Source of the DNA: a virus
Strand: one strand, 5' to 3'
Virus record (IMG/VR): IMGVR_UViG_3300035034_001216
Span: 1-64,000 of that record
DNA length: 64,000 nt
The position numbers were made by a program, and so were the translations under genes. How positions within the stretch are numbered: position 1 is the stretch's first letter; each line of letters starts with the position of its first letter. The notes beneath the pieces are model-generated. The model was not told the DNA's origin, did not search any database, and saw only the letters and a list, made by a program, of their open reading frames with translations. Below are positions 63,724-64,000 of this stretch, in pieces.

Positions 63724-63896
63724 TTAGCTAATATTAAATTCTGTTAAATATTTACATTCTGATTTTTTACCACCACATTTAATTATCTCATATCTTTTTG
63801 ATAATTTACAATTACATGATGGTGGTCCACAATGTGAACCGGGTATATAACTTCCATTACCACACCCATCATCATAATGTTTACATTTTTTTTCAT
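63724..63896 (-). pseudogene. Cys-rich small gene needing a frameshift at an A8 run
   Basis: ATG 63896 is followed at once by eight A residues and then a frame that soon stops. The frame shifted by one base is open to TAA at 63724 and encodes a Cys-rich peptide (CKHYDDGCGNGS, HCGPPSCNCK, IKCGGKKSECKYL) with no start codon of its own. One extra A at the run would give a 57-residue protein starting MKKKCK. Either a sequencing or assembly error at the homopolymer, a mutation, or transcriptional or ribosomal slippage would explain it. Confidence 0.55.
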
Positions 63897-64000
63897 AATT
63901 TTAATATTAACCCCTCTTTCGAGGATTCCGAGTTATTCGAAGTACATTACTGTACTAAGCCGCTAGTTTGACTTTATTATTAAATCGTTTTAAGAATATT
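63897..64000 (-). other. Non-coding right edge with two GNRA-capped hairpins
   Basis: No reading frame is evident here. On the transcript strand two hairpins occur: AGTACA-GTAA-TGTACT at 63956-63941 and CCTC-GAAA-GAGG at 63924-63913. Both have GNRA tetraloops and they are separated by 16 bases. This suggests a folded RNA, perhaps the core region of the intron-like element, but the element is incomplete because the window ends here. Confidence 0.5.

Larger units (their letters stand above)
62690..64000 (-). other. Intron-like insertion in the DNA polymerase gene (runs off the right edge)
   Basis: Between the polymerase exon and the window edge lie at least three short genes unrelated to polymerase, and structured RNA-like segments at both visible ends. 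The transcript segment at 62711-62698 folds as CTCAG-GTGA-CTGAG, extendable with wobble pairs, and two more GNRA-capped hairpins occur at 63941-63956 and 63913-63924. These are the features expected of a self-splicing group I (or group II) intron carrying genes. The core motifs (P4-P7, or domain V) were not identified by eye, and the 5' splice site is outside the window. Confidence 0.5.

Noticed and set aside
1-64000. tRNA genes, CRISPR arrays, insertion sequences or integrase
   Set aside because: No cloverleaf-like segments, regularly spaced repeats, terminal inverted repeats with transposase, or recombinase motifs were noticed. A tRNAscan or repeat search was not possible, so absence is not proven.

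Overview
The window is a 64 kb piece of an AT-rich double-stranded DNA bacteriophage genome. It is best explained as a crAss-like phage (Crassvirales) or a close relative infecting a member of the Bacteroidota, probably an aquatic flavobacterium. The evidence is architecture and motifs rather than a database match. There are two long, tightly packed gene blocks that converge at about 40.15 kb. The left block carries a muzzle-like protein of about 1,440 residues between ring/adaptor-like proteins and a run of giant proteins (2,784, 2,415 and 1,494 residues). The 2,415-residue protein holds the DFDAD (DxDxD) motif of the crAss-type virion RNA polymerase. No integrase, repressor, tRNA, insertion sequence or CRISPR array was seen. 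Terminase, portal and major capsid genes are not here and should lie outside the window.

Left block (plus strand, 1-40131). It opens with the tail end of one gene, then an esterase-like protein, a TIM-barrel-glycosidase-like protein and a secreted M43-type metalloprotease. These look like host-surface-degrading or host-derived enzymes. A lysis module follows: two small membrane proteins, an amidase endolysin, an unknown protein and an overlapping spanin-like pair. Next come a metallophosphoesterase, ring protein, IHF-like protein, second ring/tail-tube protein, the muzzle protein and two likely internal virion proteins. The giant cargo genes finish the block: a protein with an SF1 helicase and a HELMH metalloprotease-like motif, a 644-residue protein ending in an ADP-ribosyltransferase-like domain, the RNA polymerase, and a protein with a HELFH motif plus a RecB-type nuclease core. 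My inference is that these are packaged and ejected with the DNA as an early-infection toolkit.

Right block (minus strand, read from 64000 down to 40210). The order of transcription is: interrupted family B DNA polymerase; a six-gene amidoligase cluster (COOH-NH2 ligase, ATP-grasp ligase, gamma-glutamylcyclotransferase, two class II glutamine amidotransferases, second amidoligase); SF2 helicase, zinc-ribbon protein, probable helicase loader, DnaB-like helicase, Sak4-like ATPase, SSB-like protein; thymidylate synthase; phosphatase; DnaG-type primase; uracil-DNA glycosylase; Hjc-like resolvase; 5'-3' exonuclease; class II ribonucleotide reductase; and two MazG-like pyrophosphohydrolases. This is a nearly self-sufficient replication and nucleotide-supply set.

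The two most interesting parts are the amidoligase cluster (54735-61905), which looks like a complete pathway for making or attaching a peptide-like tag, and the cargo row (18108-40131), which combines helicase, protease, ADP-ribosyltransferase, RNA polymerase and nuclease. The DNA polymerase gene also appears to be split by an intron-like insertion of more than 1.3 kb that carries at least three small genes and runs off the right edge.
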